NCBI GenBank assembly: GCA_020631735.1
Contig: CM036159.1
Coordinates: forward strand, 95,900,656 to 95,964,655
Source: Saccharum officinarum
Lineage: Eukaryota > Streptophyta > Magnoliopsida > Poales > Poaceae
Length of the DNA: 64,000 bases
Reading direction: 5' to 3'
Shown: one piece after another, positions 9,466-20,734 of the stretch
Layout of the letters: the number at the start of each line of letters is the position of its first letter
Numbering within the stretch: the stretch's first letter is position 1
Notes under the pieces: model-generated
Database searches by the model: none
What the model saw: only the letters and a program-made list of their open reading frames with translations
Told to the model about the DNA's origin: nothing
Program-made: the position numbers and the translations under genes

Positions 9466-12034
9466 TCAGGTGGTCTTTTTCCTTGGGATCAGCTTCCTTG
9501 CAGTGGGCTTGGTTGGAGCACTCGTGCCTTCTCCCATCAGATTATTAGTAGACTGTGGCTGAGCACATGTTTTTTCTCCCATCAGAATTGAAAGTTGCCT
9601 GAAAATGGACAATTGTAATAACAAATATTTGAACATATCAATAACAAATATGTTAGTGTTGTACCTTCTTGTCAACCTATTTGGACTATCCTGCAATATT
9701 GTTTCCCTTGTTCTGGTGGGACTTCTGACAACCAGAGCTTGGTCACTTTCAACAACCAGAGCTTGGTCACTTTCAACAACCAGAGCTTGGCCACTTTCAT
9801 TTTCAGGCTGCTTCTTTGCTCTTTTTGTAGGGACCTTAGCATTTTGGCCATACTTAGTAGTATTCGGCCTAGCCTTCCTTTTTGGTGGTTTCTTAGTCCC
9901 ATTTAATCTGCACTTGTAGCTAGTTTCTCCATGTCCTAATTCTCCACATCTCTTGCATTTCCTTTTCCCTCTAATCAGTTGCCTCTTTCCTTTAGCAGCC
10001 TCAGCAGCCTCCAATTCAGCATCTTTGTCAGCTTCATTTGCAGCCTCTTTGGCAACCTTCTTGGTTTTGCCACCATTGCCTCCTTCCAAACAACCTTTAA
10101 TTCTCAATTTCCTATACCTTCCAACACCTTTTTTGTCAAGTGGTGCCCCAATAGGAAAAGGAATATCAACTTTTGGCCATTGTGTCTTATCTGGAAGTGG
10201 TTCTATCAGCCTCTTGTATGCATTTTTGAATCTCTGTACGGAGTAATAGTCATGAACGAAGTCCTCTAACTTTACATCAGCACTCTGTTGGGCTGTTATC
10301 AAGACCAAAGCATGCCGGCAAGGCTTTCCAGTGTGCTGCCATTCAAGACAGGTACATTCATGCAAGTATGACTTGACAACATGTCTATTATGTGTGCTAG
10401 TAGTGTCATGTATTTCTGCAGCAAAACAGCCTGCCTTCACAACTGTATAGTTTCCTAATCCCCTAGTCCTTGCTTTCAGTATAGATAGGACAGCAGGTAG
10501 GATCTTACCATCAAGTCTCTCTGAAATCAACCTTCTCTTGTGCCATAATACCATTATCATTTGTCTAATCTTGTCAGCAAGCTCAACTACAGGAAGATCC
10601 TTCCATTCTCTAATCCAATTATTAAAGGACTCTGCAAGATTGTTGGTAACATAGTCGCACTTAATATCTTGATTGAAAGCACTTCTCATCCACAGTAATT
10701 TGTGGTGGTTATGAAGCCATTCCAATACATCAGGGCAAGCTGTGACAATTTGTTGGAAGAAATATTGGAAAACTTCAGGCCTATATGTCCTTGCTGCAGG
10801 ATACATTTTTGAAAAAATATCTCCACCAAATCTTTTTATGAAATTCTGCATTAGATGCCTAAAGCATTCTCTATGCTCAGCATTAGGGAAGACATCTTTA
10901 ACTGCTTTCTCTAGTCCTTTGCATGCATCAGTGCAAATAGCAAGTAGTGGTAGGTTTCCTATTGCTTTGTGTAGTTGAGTCATGAACCATGTCCAGTTAT
11001 CTATTGTTTCCCCATCTATGAAACCAAAAGCAACAGGGTACATCCAATGATGACCATCTACTGCTACAGCTGCAGCCAAATGTCCATTCCACCTACCATT
11101 AAGTGCAGTTGAGTCTATGCTCAGATAAGGCCTACAACCCTCTAAAAAACCATCAATACAAGGACTTAATGCACAAAAAAATCTGTGGAAGTAAACCTTG
11201 CCATCTACCTCCTTTAAGCCAATTTCGATCACACTAACTGGTGATCGCTTCAATACCTCTGCCCTCCAGTTGAACAACATTTGGAAGCCTTAATGGTTGT
11301 CCCATCAGGTTGCCTCCTTCCAACAATATGCCACGGGCAACCTTCTGCATTGCAATCCCAATGTACCGTTGTGGCTCAGATTTCACTATACGCAGCTCGA
11401 ATTCCTCATTTATTGCAAACTGCCTCATAGCCAATCTAAATTCTTTCATGTTAGGGTACAATGTGCCAATGTCCATACAAGGCTTGTTAGGGTCATAGAC
11501 TATGATTCTCTCCCCTGGCACATCATCGTCAACAGGAATAGCAGCCCCAGTTATGTCAATCTCCTCCTCAATAGTGGCATTCCTATTTTCAGGCCCGTTC
11601 TCCCCCTCAAAAGTGGCATTCCTATTTTCAGGCCCATTCTCCTCCTCAATAGTTGCATCCCTATTTTCAGGCCTGTTTTCCCTCTCTGTAGAAGCCTCTT
11701 GTTCTTGAGATCGATGTTCATCATCCTCGGTTCTCAAACCCAATAGAGAAAATAATTGATCCTCATCAATTATTTCTTGCCTGCCCTCACCTTCTTCATC
11801 AATTATATCATTAATTTGCAGGTTGTCCCAGTCAACACCTCCATAATATTCTATAGCCAATGCATTGTCACTAACACCAACAGATCCATGGTCTACAACA
11901 TTTGCATTGCCACCAACATCACAATTGTCTGCTACCGCATCTACTGTAAGCTCAGGCTCCACATCGAGCCTGAATAAAGCGAATTTAGGGTACATAGTTA
12001 GAATTCTACTACAGCAACTAAATCGACGTTTCAA
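9466..12034 (-). pseudogene. MULE transposase (MuDR type), frameshifted and internally deleted
   Basis: Two minus-strand ORFs form one damaged gene. The N-terminal part (12034-11234) has an acidic repeat region (three units of about 13 residues, ENGPENRNATIEE type) then the MuDR DNA-binding start NMKEFRLAMRQFAINEEFEL. One missing base at about 11357 breaks the frame; the next frame gives CNAEGCPWHIVGRRQ, the expected zinc-ligand segment. A further deletion at about 11285 removes the linker before FQMLFNWRAEVLKRSP. The C-terminal part (to 9466) holds the MULE catalytic domain with Asp in YLSIDST, Asp in AICTDACKG, the C..H in ECFRHL, and Glu in NNLAESFN, followed by a SWIM zinc finger (CTCLEWQHTGKPCRHAL) and a CCHC-like knuckle (CKRCGELGHGETSYKC). 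A 21-bp unit encoding SDQALVVE occurs three times at 9735-9800. The catalytic triad is present but the gene as read cannot make a full-length protein. Confidence 0.85.
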
Positions 12035-12233
12035 ACTGCGTTAGCTGACTGCAAATACAACAGAGAGGAAGTGCATACCGAGGAATGAGGTCACTCCAAC
12101 TGCAATCCATGAGATGGGCACCGCGTGGGGCTCTGGGACGGTGCCCGCCTGGGGCGGCACTAGCCTGGCGCGGCAATCTTGGCTGGGGCAGGCTAGGGAA
12201 GCATTCTCCACGACGGGAGCAGCGATGGCCTGG

Positions 12234-12591
12234 GGCAGCAGCTGGGCTGGAGGCAGCGATGGCCTGGGGCAGCAGCTGGGCTGGAGGCAGCGACGTCCAG
12301 GGGCAGCGACTTCCAGGGGCGGCGCTCGATCTGTTTCGCTCACGAAGAAGAGAAGAGAGAGGCTCGATCCGTTTTGCTCAGGAACGGAACGATTTAGTCA
12401 CGGGGATAAAAAGAAGACGGCAGGGTAGAAGTGGAAGCATGTGTATTCTTTTTTTTTTTACAAATCAAAACTCTCCAAATGGTAATCGAGCAGGTAGCAT
12501 CAGCTTCGTAATGGTAGAGGAGCGAAACCAGTTCGAGCGATGGTAAAAGTGCGAAACCGGTGTTTGATAATGGGTGAAATGCCAAAATCTC
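12234..12591 (-). repeat. Right terminal inverted repeat of the MULE
   Basis: Reverse complement of 8095-8454; outer end CCAAAATCTC at 12582-12591. Confidence 0.85.
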
Positions 12592-14061
12592 GGGGGCGCA
12601 GGCAAGGAACGGAGAGCCCATCGCCCACCCAAGTTTTTTTTTCCCTCGCACACGCCTCCCACATCGCCGCCAACGCCTTCCTCTGCCCCATCGCGCACGG
12701 CGCGGCCAGCCCCGCCCCAGCCACGTCGCCGTGGCCTCGGAGCTCTGCGCCTCCGCCGGACAGTGGCCGGTCGCCACCCACTCAGCCTCGGGCCTCAGCC
12801 GCCTCGCACGTCGTCGGCGGCCACCCAAGGAGCCAACACCATCGCCATCAGCAGGTAGGCTGGTGGCCGCTGGTATATTGCTCGCCGATCACGCGGTGCG
12901 AGGCACGTGCCGTCTCCAATCTTCCGATGGACGAGCTGCGGACGCGCGGCGCACGGGCGGGGCTGTGGGCGGCGGCCGGGGGCTAGGGCTGCAAGCAGTG
13001 GTGGCCGGTGCGCAGGGCCACCGAGCAGCGAGAGGTTTGGAGATGAACTCTCCATCTTTTTTAGATTCAGCGGCTAGATTAGTTATCCCACAATTTACAG
13101 TTGCTAAGGCTCAGTTTTCTCTTCAATCGGTCTCGATTTAGTCTGTTCTCGTGAGATCTCAAGCAGCTCGGTTTTTGACTGGTGATGAGAAACGCGTTCT
13201 CCAGCAGATGAATTAGTTCGCCTGCTTCTTCAGTTGCTTGTCGTGCCTTTTCTCTGATCTCTTTCCCCACCGCTATGCTCCAGCGCAGTACCTTCTCTGC
13301 TGAGCACTCGTAGCAGTTAAGCTGTAGTGTCCTTCTCTTTGTTTCTTGGTTGTTCAGACAACAGCAAGAAGTCTGCAGTTGCTTCCTGACATTCAGATAA
13401 GCAGTGAAGCAGCAGGTTAGTATGATTCGTGATTGGTCCAATCATGTTACAGTGATACATCCTTGATTACTAAGCGTGCATGATATGTTTGGTTAGGTTC
13501 TTCTTCAGCGTTCATGAACCATCAAGGGGCCAAGCCTGGACCCTGGACGTCAGCAAAGCAACCAGGAAGGTCCCTGCAGGTGCTCGATTTTCATCTACTT
13601 CTCATTCGTTGATTACTACTCAGGATCTAAATTATAGAGAGTAGTTCCTTTGAGTTCATGTAGGATTAGTGCAAAAATGTGTTCTATCCTGTTGGAGTAG
13701 CTCCCCCAAAAATGTATTCTGTTGAGTTCATGTTGATTAGTCGCATAGCCATGTTGTTAGCTCTAAATCTGCAATAACTAAGAGTTTTACTTTCATTCGT
13801 AAAATGTCAACTAATAATGTATTGTCTTTTGTCTGTCACCGTAGCATTAGCGCGGGCATTAAAAGCAAGGCTTCATAGGCTCAACTCTCAGTGGTATGGA
13901 ACTTCCAGCTCTCACATGGTATGCAACTGTTTATTCACTCCATATTTGTCAACAAAAAATAAGAAATAAGCACACTGGCATTTGACTTGATATGGATATT
14001 GGAAAGCAAAAGAGACAAATCTACTAAGTGACTCATATACGGCCTTGCACACAAACTAAAA
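12592..14061 (+). other. Gene-like flank to the right of the MULE, product unknown
   Basis: 12600-12860 is GC-rich and ends in a plausible splice donor (CAGCAG then GTAGGC at 12853-12860). A short frame at about 13515-13578 starts ATGAACCATCAAGGGGCC and ends at CTGCAG before GTGCTC. Between and after are T-rich, intron-like stretches (13060-13500, 13580-13840). The pieces could not be joined into a convincing frame and no domain was recognised. MULEs often insert near transcription starts, so a disrupted 5' region is plausible. Confidence 0.3.
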
Positions 14062-14445
14062 TACAACAACAACAACATAGTCTATTGTCCCAAGCAAGTT
14101 GGGGTAGGCTAGAGATGAAACCCAAAAGAAACGAGAAACAGGAAGACACATAAAGGGACATAAAGGGCACAAGACAAAAAGAGGTCACGGTTCAGTCACG
14201 TTGATTGCCAATCTCCAAGCGCTCCTGTCTATAGCTAAATCCTTGGAGATATTCCACTTCTTAAGATCTCTCTTAACGGACTCGTCCCAAGTTAGTTTAG
14301 GTCGACCTCTACCGCTCTTTACATTATCGGCCCGCTTAGAAACTCCACTACGCACCGCGCCTCAGGAGGCTTCCGTTAGACATGTCCAACCATCTCAACC
14401 GATGTTGAATCAATTTCTCCTCAATTGGTGCCACCCCAACCCTAT
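14062..14445 (-). mobile_element. RTE-type LINE, 3' end, cut by assembly gap
   Basis: Read on the minus strand the end is a (TTG)n tail at 14062-14077, preceded by untranslated sequence and the last codons of the plant RTE ORF, including RSAWRLAINVTEP just before the stop, GRGRPKLTWDESVKRDLKKW, and further upstream APIEEKLIQHRLRWLDM. These are the C-terminal residues after the reverse transcriptase of plant RTE-clade LINEs. Frameshifts are present and the upstream part runs into the 100-N gap. Confidence 0.8.
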
Positions 14446-14545
14446 NNNNNNNNNNNNNNNNNNNNNNNNNNNNNNNNNNNNNNNNNNNNNNNNNNNNNNN
14501 NNNNNNNNNNNNNNNNNNNNNNNNNNNNNNNNNNNNNNNNNNNNN
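14446..14545. other. Assembly gap (100 N)
   Basis: Conventional 100-N gap of unknown true size. The left flank is RTE LINE; the right flank is Tat-element sequence. Confidence 1.
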
Positions 14546-17211
14546 TGATGATGACGGTGATGACAATGACACCTTGTCGTGGTATGATGCCGCAACTTGT
14601 CTGGCGGACCTCCCCAATGTGCGCCCCTTTTTGGAGCCCATTGGGGGGTCGACCTCCCAGGCGTCGAGGGCGGCCTCGGCGCCCATTGAGGGGGAGGAGG
14701 AGCCAGGAGAGAAGGAGACTGGAGCGGGTCCCTCAGTGGGAGGGGTCGCCTTGTCTGGGGCCCCGCAAGAAGGGTCGATGGCACCGTCCCCATGAGTCCA
14801 AGCACCTCGGGCTCAGATGGTGGCCGGGGCAGCGGCGTCGGCGTCGGCGTCAGCGTCCGAGGCACCGTCGATGGGCGTGAGGACCCGAGGCCAGCTAGCC
14901 TCGGCGACGTAGAGGACCCTAGATGCTCCGCTAGCTAGGGCTCCGAGGAGCACCCGACCAGCAGGAGGCTCGACGGTAGGGCCATCGCAGGCGCTGTCGA
15001 GTGGCTCTGGCCAGCCAGGGCCTAGGCCCCTGGTTCCCATATCTGGGTAAGCCTTTTTGCCCTATTTTTTGTGATCGGTGATTTCATTTTTTATTCTGAC
15101 ATGTTTATTTGTTCCTTAGGCACAAGCGCAAGGCGGAGCTTGCGGGTCCGACTCCCGTGAAGGCGCTCCGGTCAGGCGCCGCCATAATAATGCGGACGGC
15201 GGCTGACGACGCTGCCTAGGTCATGAGACTCTAGGCTGCAACGGAGTGGCTAAAGTAGCGGGAGGCGGCTGCCCAGGCGGGGACGGGCACCCAGGAGGTC
15301 ACCGGCCCTGACCCCACCGCGCAGGGGTCAGGACCAACGGAAACAGTGGTCCCCAGCGGTGCCGGGCTCGAGGTTCCCGGCACTGGTGGGCCGGAGCCTG
15401 GGTCGACAGCGACCACCTAGGCGTCCGTCGAGGCCGCCGAGGCCAAAACATCTGTCCACGATGCGGGGCAGGCGGATGTTGGAGAAGAACAGGAGGCGGT
15501 GGAGGCCCCGTCGAAGGCGGGGCAGGAGGCGGCACGGCCGGATGAGCCGCAGCTGCAGCCGGATCGGCCGGCGGAGCCGGTGGTCATGGTGGAGAGGGGG
15601 GCAGTCGCGCCACCGCCCATCGTCCAGGCGGTGGTGCTGGTAGTCGAGGTGCTAGCCCCGCCGCAAGGGTTGACCCCGGCCCTAATCGACCTCACCCTCG
15701 ATGACTCCCCTGCCGACAAGGGGAAGCAGGTGGCAGACATCGAGGCGGCCGAGGCCGCAGATCGGACCAGTACCTCTGTGGCGTTGGAAGGTGACCAGGC
15801 TGAGGCGTCGGCCGGGTGGTCAGACTTTGCTGGGTTGGCACTCGTGCGGGCGGAGGAGGAGCTTCCGCACTGGGGGAGGTCGACCCTCAAATTTAGGGAC
15901 GCGTCCAACCCTAGCGCGAGCCCTTCTTTGCGCTCGACGACAAGGACGAGGTGCACCACTGGGAGTACCTCAAGGGACTCCGGAAGCACACGATGTAGTC
16001 CCTGTGTGTGGTTTCAGACACCCTGGCACGGGGCATGTCGGAGGCTTTCGAGGTAAGCTAGATTCATTAGTTTTTTCTTGTGCTTTATCCCTCCCTTTTC
16101 TTTGGTTCTGACTGTTAGATTTTAACCGTGGTCAGGAGCTCAAGGAGCATTCCCGCCGCAAGTCAATCTTCATTCGTCATGAGAGTGGCGTGTGGGCGGC
16201 GCTCGCCCGTCAACGGGCCTTGGTCGAGGAAGCCAACAGGCGGCTCTCCCAGCAGAGCACCGAGATGGCCAAGCTTTGCGTCACCTACGCGACGGTCAGG
16301 GAGGAGGCGGCATAGGCCCGGGAGGCCGAGGCCGCGGCGCGTGAAGACATGGCAAGGGCCCAGGGGGAGGCTGCCAAAGCCCGCGAGGACCTGGCGCCAC
16401 TGCTGGCGTGTGTGAAGGAGCTCGAGAAGGACATCACCTTGGTCGGTGGCCAGTGTGATGCCCTCAACATCCAGAATAGGATGGCGTCCGCCCGCGTCAG
16501 AACCTTGGAAAGCGAGGTTGTGACGTTGTCGAGGACAGTTCAAGAGAGGGACGAGGGTCTCTCAGGCGCCGGCCGGGAGGTTGAGGCGCTGATGGCGGCG
16601 CTCCACGATAGGGATGAGGCTCTTTAAGCATCTGAGAAGACGTGCGGGGAGCTGCGTGATGAGGTCATGGTCTGGCAGACCCATTCTGAGGGTAAGTTTT
16701 GTTGTAGTAGTGCCTTGGTGTCGAAGTCCTAGGCTTGTGCTAACTTGATGCTTGTGTTCCAGAGTTGGAGAAGGAGCAGCAGGTGGCTCAGGCGATGGCC
16801 ACCTCATTCTAGAACCTCTTCGAGGCCGAGATCCAGCGGACTCAGTTGCTTCAGGGTGCCATCACCTCCGTATGCAATGGCCTGGGGGTCGAGCCCGACG
16901 CCGACACTGAGGAGGACGCCTCGGGGAACTCCTTCGTCCGTCGAATGGTGGCACTGGGCTGCCTCGTTCGCGAGAGGATATGAGGCGGCCTACATCACGG
17001 CGTGAAGAGGGCTCTGGCGGTCGTTCGGTCCGGATTTGTGTACGACATGGACCTCGTTCCTGATGGCTTCATCATGGATCCAGATCGGATGGATGAGGAG
17101 AATGAAACTGCCTGCCTGGGCCTAATCGAAGCCGCTGAGGAGCCTGGTAGTCACCTGGCCAAGCTCTTCGAGGTCGAGGTGGTTCCGCCTGCCGACGACG
17201 AGGGCCTATGA
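14546..17211 (+). pseudogene. Opposite-strand additional ORF of the Tat-like element, with introns and stops
   Basis: Coding-like sequence on the plus strand starts in the gap with an acidic stretch (DDDGDDNDTLSWYDAATCLA), continues through Pro/Ala/Glu-rich sequence and a long Arg/Glu-rich coiled coil (about 16190-16690, EMAKLCVTYATVREEAA), and ends KLFEVEVVPPADDEGL then TGA at 17211. Three introns are suggested by good GT..AG borders: 15047-15119, 16053-16135 and 16692-16762. Several in-frame stops make it a pseudogene. The C-terminal block (KRALAVVRSGFVYDMDLVPD) matches the habit of grass Gypsy-associated coiled-coil proteins often annotated as putative gypsy-type transposon; the N-terminal domain would lie in the gap. 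No biochemical function is known. Confidence 0.6.
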
Positions 17212-17373
17212 GCCAAACCTAGGCATGAAGGCCCATATAATAAGTTAGTGTTTGTAACTTTGGTCGTGGTGGCCTCAGAGGCCTTGAAACGCTCGAATGT
17301 AAACTTGTACTGATCGTTAAGTTTTGTTTGAGTTTTTTTCCCTTTATCGCTTGAATCACGTTCTTGCATAATT

Positions 17374-17700
17374 TACTTAGCGCGCGATCGCGCCCCTTGG
17401 CGTAGGGGAGCGAGTGGAGGTATCGTAGCCTCGGAGGCATAAGTGATCTCGCGGCTCAACTGCCCTCGAGCTTCAGGGTGCGCTTGCAGCCTTGCAGATC
17501 GTGTAAGAACTTGATTTAAAGCAAACAGGGGTGTAATCTTTTTCAAAGTTATGAACCATTACTAGGTCTACTTAGCACGCGATCGCACCCCTAGGCATGA
17601 GGGGTGAGTGGAGGTACCGTAGCCTCGGAGGCGTAAGTGATCTCATGGCTCGACGACCCTTGAGCCTTAGGGTACTCCCGTGGCGTTGTCGACTTAAGTG
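17374..17700. repeat. Two diverged direct repeats of about 120 bp in the Tat 3' untranslated region
   Basis: TACTTAGCGCGCGATCGCG (about 17374) is answered by TACTTAGCACGCGATCGCA (about 17569), and GTAGCCTCGGAGGC occurs in both. Tat elements are known for repeats at this place. Confidence 0.7.
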
Positions 17701-17889
17701 ATAGCCCTCTTTTTAAAAAAAAGAGTACGAGTTTTTCGGGGACAGGGGTTCCCCCCTTGTAGCCCCCGAGGGAGGGTCGATTCTAAGAAAACAGAGTCGA
17801 TCCTTCCTGGTTGTTATAAAAACAAAGCTTTGAACACCCGCGGTATTCTTTATTGATGAGATTGAAAAGAATTTATAGAGCCTCGAGGC

Positions 17890-18213
17890 CTTTTAAGGGA
17901 AAAAGCGACGTAGCTGTTCAATGTTCCAAGCATTGGTGAAGATTTTGCCCTTCTCGTTCGATAGCCTATATGTGCCAGGCTTCAACACTTCTGCGATGAT
18001 GTATGGCCCTTCCCACGATGGTGTGAGCTTGTGTCATCCCTTGGTGTTCTGGCTTTGCCGTAGCACCAGGTCACCAACATTGAGGTCGCGCCTGCGGACG
18101 TGTCTGTCGTGGTAGCGTCGGAGACTCTGCTGATACCTGGCAGAATGCAACAGAGCCACATCGCGGGCTTCCTCGAGCTGGTCGAGGGCGTCCTCTCTTG
18201 TGGCATTGTTATT
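17890..18213 (-). pseudogene. Integrase C-terminal fragment of the Tat-like element
   Basis: Minus-strand translation gives DALDQLEEARDVALLHSARY, QQSLRRYHDRHVRRRDLNVG and DLVLRQSQNTKG, then in another frame GPYIIAEVLKPGTY-like residues and an ending close to WNIEQLRRF. This is the standard C-terminal end of Gypsy integrase after the DDE core. The core itself is missing. Confidence 0.75.
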
Positions 18214-18806
18214 TTTCTGGGGTCTCCGTAAAGTCCAGGTACTCGGAAGCCGGCGTGGATGCAATAAGGTCGAGAGTAGAGCGTAGATGGTGTCCGGGGA
18301 GTTCCTTGTAAGCACTCATGCTGGTGCTTACAGAGGAAGCGTACGCCCGGACAACTGAGTCTAGCCTAAATGGGAATGCTGATGAAGATGTCGTTCCTCG
18401 TGCCGGTGTAGTCGGACCGGGTGGTGGTGGCGTCACACCGGACGGTAGAGCGGTGGGACTCCCTATCGGCATCTTACCCTCAGCCAAGCTCATCCTACAC
18501 AGATCCTCAGGGAGAAAATCCGTGTTGGCGTCCGGTTGAGAGGCGCCAGATCGGGGAATCCCACCGTCCTCCACAAGGCGATGACGGCGGTTACGCTGGG
18601 CTCGCCGTCGCCTGGCGGCGCGTGCCTGACGAGAGCGACGATACCGGCGTAGGGCTCTCCCAGGTTAAGAGAGCTCGTGGTCCCCGTCGGTCAGGTGCCT
18701 GGGCAGGAGGAGGACCATGTCGTAGTCGTGGCCAACTGACATGAACTCCAAGCTCCCAAACCAGATCACCGTGGCCAACGGGAGCGGACGTTTAGGGTCA
18801 GCCATC
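18209..18806 (-). pseudogene. Gag N-terminal fragment of the Tat-like element
   Basis: The ATG at about 18806 opens MADPKRPLPLATVIWFGSLE and continues with a stop after HLTDGDHELS. A second frame contains DANTDFLPEDLCRMSLAEGK and FPFRLDSVVRAYASSVSTSM, ending TPEK at the join with integrase sequence. The gag core and zinc knuckle are absent. The join is out of frame, so no fusion protein is expected. Confidence 0.6.
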
Positions 18807-18864
18807 TAGAAAAATTGCGAGAAAACGATGTTGGCACGCAGCGTCCCCTACCTGGCGCGCCAAC

Positions 18865-20011
18865 TATCATCGTTTGCTCCCGCGGGGGTCCTAAGCCGAT
18901 GAGTGAGTGCTGCATGTCCCTAATCTGGATGGTGATACAAGGAGAATACACGGGGATTTATCTTGGTTCAGGCAAGAGAAGGCCCTACGTCTAGCGGGGA
19001 GGGGGGTATTGTATTTTCTGGCACCGAAGTGCTTGCGTAGGGGTTACAAGCTATGAGAGAGGGAACCAAGCCCAGGTCTCAAAGGAAAAGTGAGAGTACA
19101 AGGAGATTGCTTGAGATGTTGATCTGTGTGTGGTGTGCCTTTGCTCGTTTGAGCGCGGCTTCTGGCTTGCGTCTTGCCTTGTCCGTTCGTTTTTTGCCCC
19201 CCCTTTAGAGCCCTGGCCTGCCCTTTTATAGGGTAAGAGGAGGCCGGGACGCCGGGGTGCCTTGAGGTGAAGTTTTGTCGATCTCTGTGGAGGTGGCTGT
19301 AGCGACGTGTCCCAGAAATGGCCGACCATCCCTAGACACCATGGTGACGTAGGGGATGAGACGGTGAAAAGACCCTGAATCCTGTGCCACGTCGGCCTTT
19401 CCTCCCTACTGACCGGCGGTGGGTCGAGGCTGGGTCGAGGCCGGGTCGAGGACGGGTCGAGGATGGGCGGATAAGGACGAATCCCCGAGATCGTGGGGTA
19501 TGAACCTTGTCGTATCCTCCCTCGAGGGTGACTGGTGGCAAAATAGTGTGTGGTATGGTGTGTATAGTGACAGGTTTTCACCTCACATCCCGGGATGGGA
19601 GGTAAAAAGTGAGACCCGACATCGGCATTGCTTCCACGTCGTTCATGGCTGTAGCCATGACGGTAGGAGGTAGTAGGTAGTCGTATTAAATACTCTGACT
19701 TTTGTCTCAGAGTAGGTGGATAGGATGGGTCGAGTGTTCCGACCCGGGGTCGTGCGAGTCGGAGATTGCCGATAGTCGAGATGCCTTGTCGAACGAGCTT
19801 CGTACGAGTCGGAACGTGGTCGAGGTGTCCCGTCGAGGGTGCCTCGTACGAGTCGGAACGTAGTCGAGGCGTCCCGTCGAGCTGGTCTCGTGCGAGTCGG
19901 AACGCAGTCGAGGTGTCTCGTGCGTTATCTTTGGCTTTGTTCCGTTTGTGGATAGTGTTTTGTTTTTCTTAATCGTTGATTGTGGGTACCCCTAGTTTGT
20001 AGGTACCGACA
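18865..20011 (-). repeat. 5' LTR of the Tat-like element (1147 bp)
   Basis: On the minus strand the LTR begins TGTCGGTACCTACAAACTAG and ends CAAACGATGATA directly before the primer-binding-like site; the expected terminal CA is TA here. A TATA box (CCCTATAAAAGGGC) lies at about 19222-19235. Multiple copies of TCGAC/GACTCG motifs occur in the upstream third. Confidence 0.75.
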
Positions 20012-20192
20012 AGTTGATACTTACATACACTTAATTCGCGCCACTGGACAGGGTATATGGTTTGTGCAGTTTTGGCATAGTAGGGCGCCCTTTAAAACGA
20101 CGAAGCTGCAAAAGAAATTTCACAAGATATAGAATATTATAGATAACTCTAGCTAATTTCAATATAGAACGTGTATAAGCAATTGCTTTGCC

Positions 20193-20726
20193 TAGTGATG
20201 AAAACGGACGGAAAAACCATATTTCTACTTCTGTTTCTATATTTTTTGGCGGAAACGGGAGCTGGTTCGGACAATGCGGGTTCGAAAATAGAATCGGAAT
20301 ATGCGGACATACGGAAACGGACAAATACAGATGGAGAGCCGGAAAATTAAATTAAAATCACATAATCTAATATTATCAAAGTATACATATATAAAGTCAT
20401 GTAATAATATATACAAAGTTTAATATTTATTTACATGCTATGTACGTGAACATAACATGCATATTTGGTGATTTGTAGTTATATTAACATAAGATAAGGA
20501 CATGTAATTGTTGAACATGTTGAGCATAGATTGAAAACGGGATAAAAACGGGATAAATACGGGTCTACTCCGTATTAAAACGGGATTACTCGGAAACGAA
20601 CGGAAAACACTATTTTCCACTTTCGCAAATACAAAAACGGGATCTCTAAAATACGGAAACGGACGGAAAAATGTAGAAAACGAAACGGGACGATACGGGA
20701 AAAATTCTGTCCGTTTTCATCCCTAG
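20193..20726. mobile_element. Non-autonomous hAT-type element (534 bp)
   Basis: GCTTTGCC at 20185-20192 and 20727-20734 is an 8-bp target duplication. Ends TAGTGATGAAAACGGACGGA and CCGTTTTCATCCCTA are inverted. The interior is AT-rich with many CGGAAACGG motifs near both ends, in subterminal arrays as hAT transposases use. No transposase is encoded. Confidence 0.85.
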
Positions 20727-20734
20727 CTTTGCCT

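Larger units (their letters stand above)
8095..12591 (-). mobile_element. Complete Mutator-like element (MULE) with captured host exons
   Basis: The two ends are long inverted repeats, 8095-8454 and 12234-12591, beginning GAGATTTTGGCATTTCACCC. By eye they differ at only a handful of positions plus a short A-run indel, which suggests a fairly young insertion. GGGGGCGC (8087-8094 and 12592-12599) is duplicated at the borders; Mutator elements make 9-bp duplications, so the ninth base is either mismatched or ambiguous. Inside are captured enoyl-CoA hydratase exons on the plus strand, AT-rich short repeats, and the transposase gene on the minus strand. The inner end of the right repeat has an extra copy of a 40-bp unit (CAGCGATGGCCTGGGGCAGC). 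Confidence 0.85.
14546..20011 (-). mobile_element. Tat-like Ty3/Gypsy element, internally deleted, minus strand
   Basis: In minus-strand order: 5' LTR (20011-18865), primer-binding-like TGGCGCGCCAGGTAGGGGA (18861-18843), gag start (about 18806), then directly the C-terminal tail of integrase (18213-17890), repeated 3' untranslated sequence (17370-17700), and an opposite-strand gene (14546-17211). Protease, reverse transcriptase, RNase H and the integrase core are absent. The 3' LTR is not seen because the gap at 14446 intervenes. An extra gene encoded opposite to pol and lying 3' of it is a known feature of the Tat lineage (Grande, Retand and relatives). Confidence 0.75.

Noticed and set aside
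14410..14880. Open frames spanning the 100-N gap
   Set aside because: Frames bridged by N are artefacts and join RTE LINE to Tat-element sequence.
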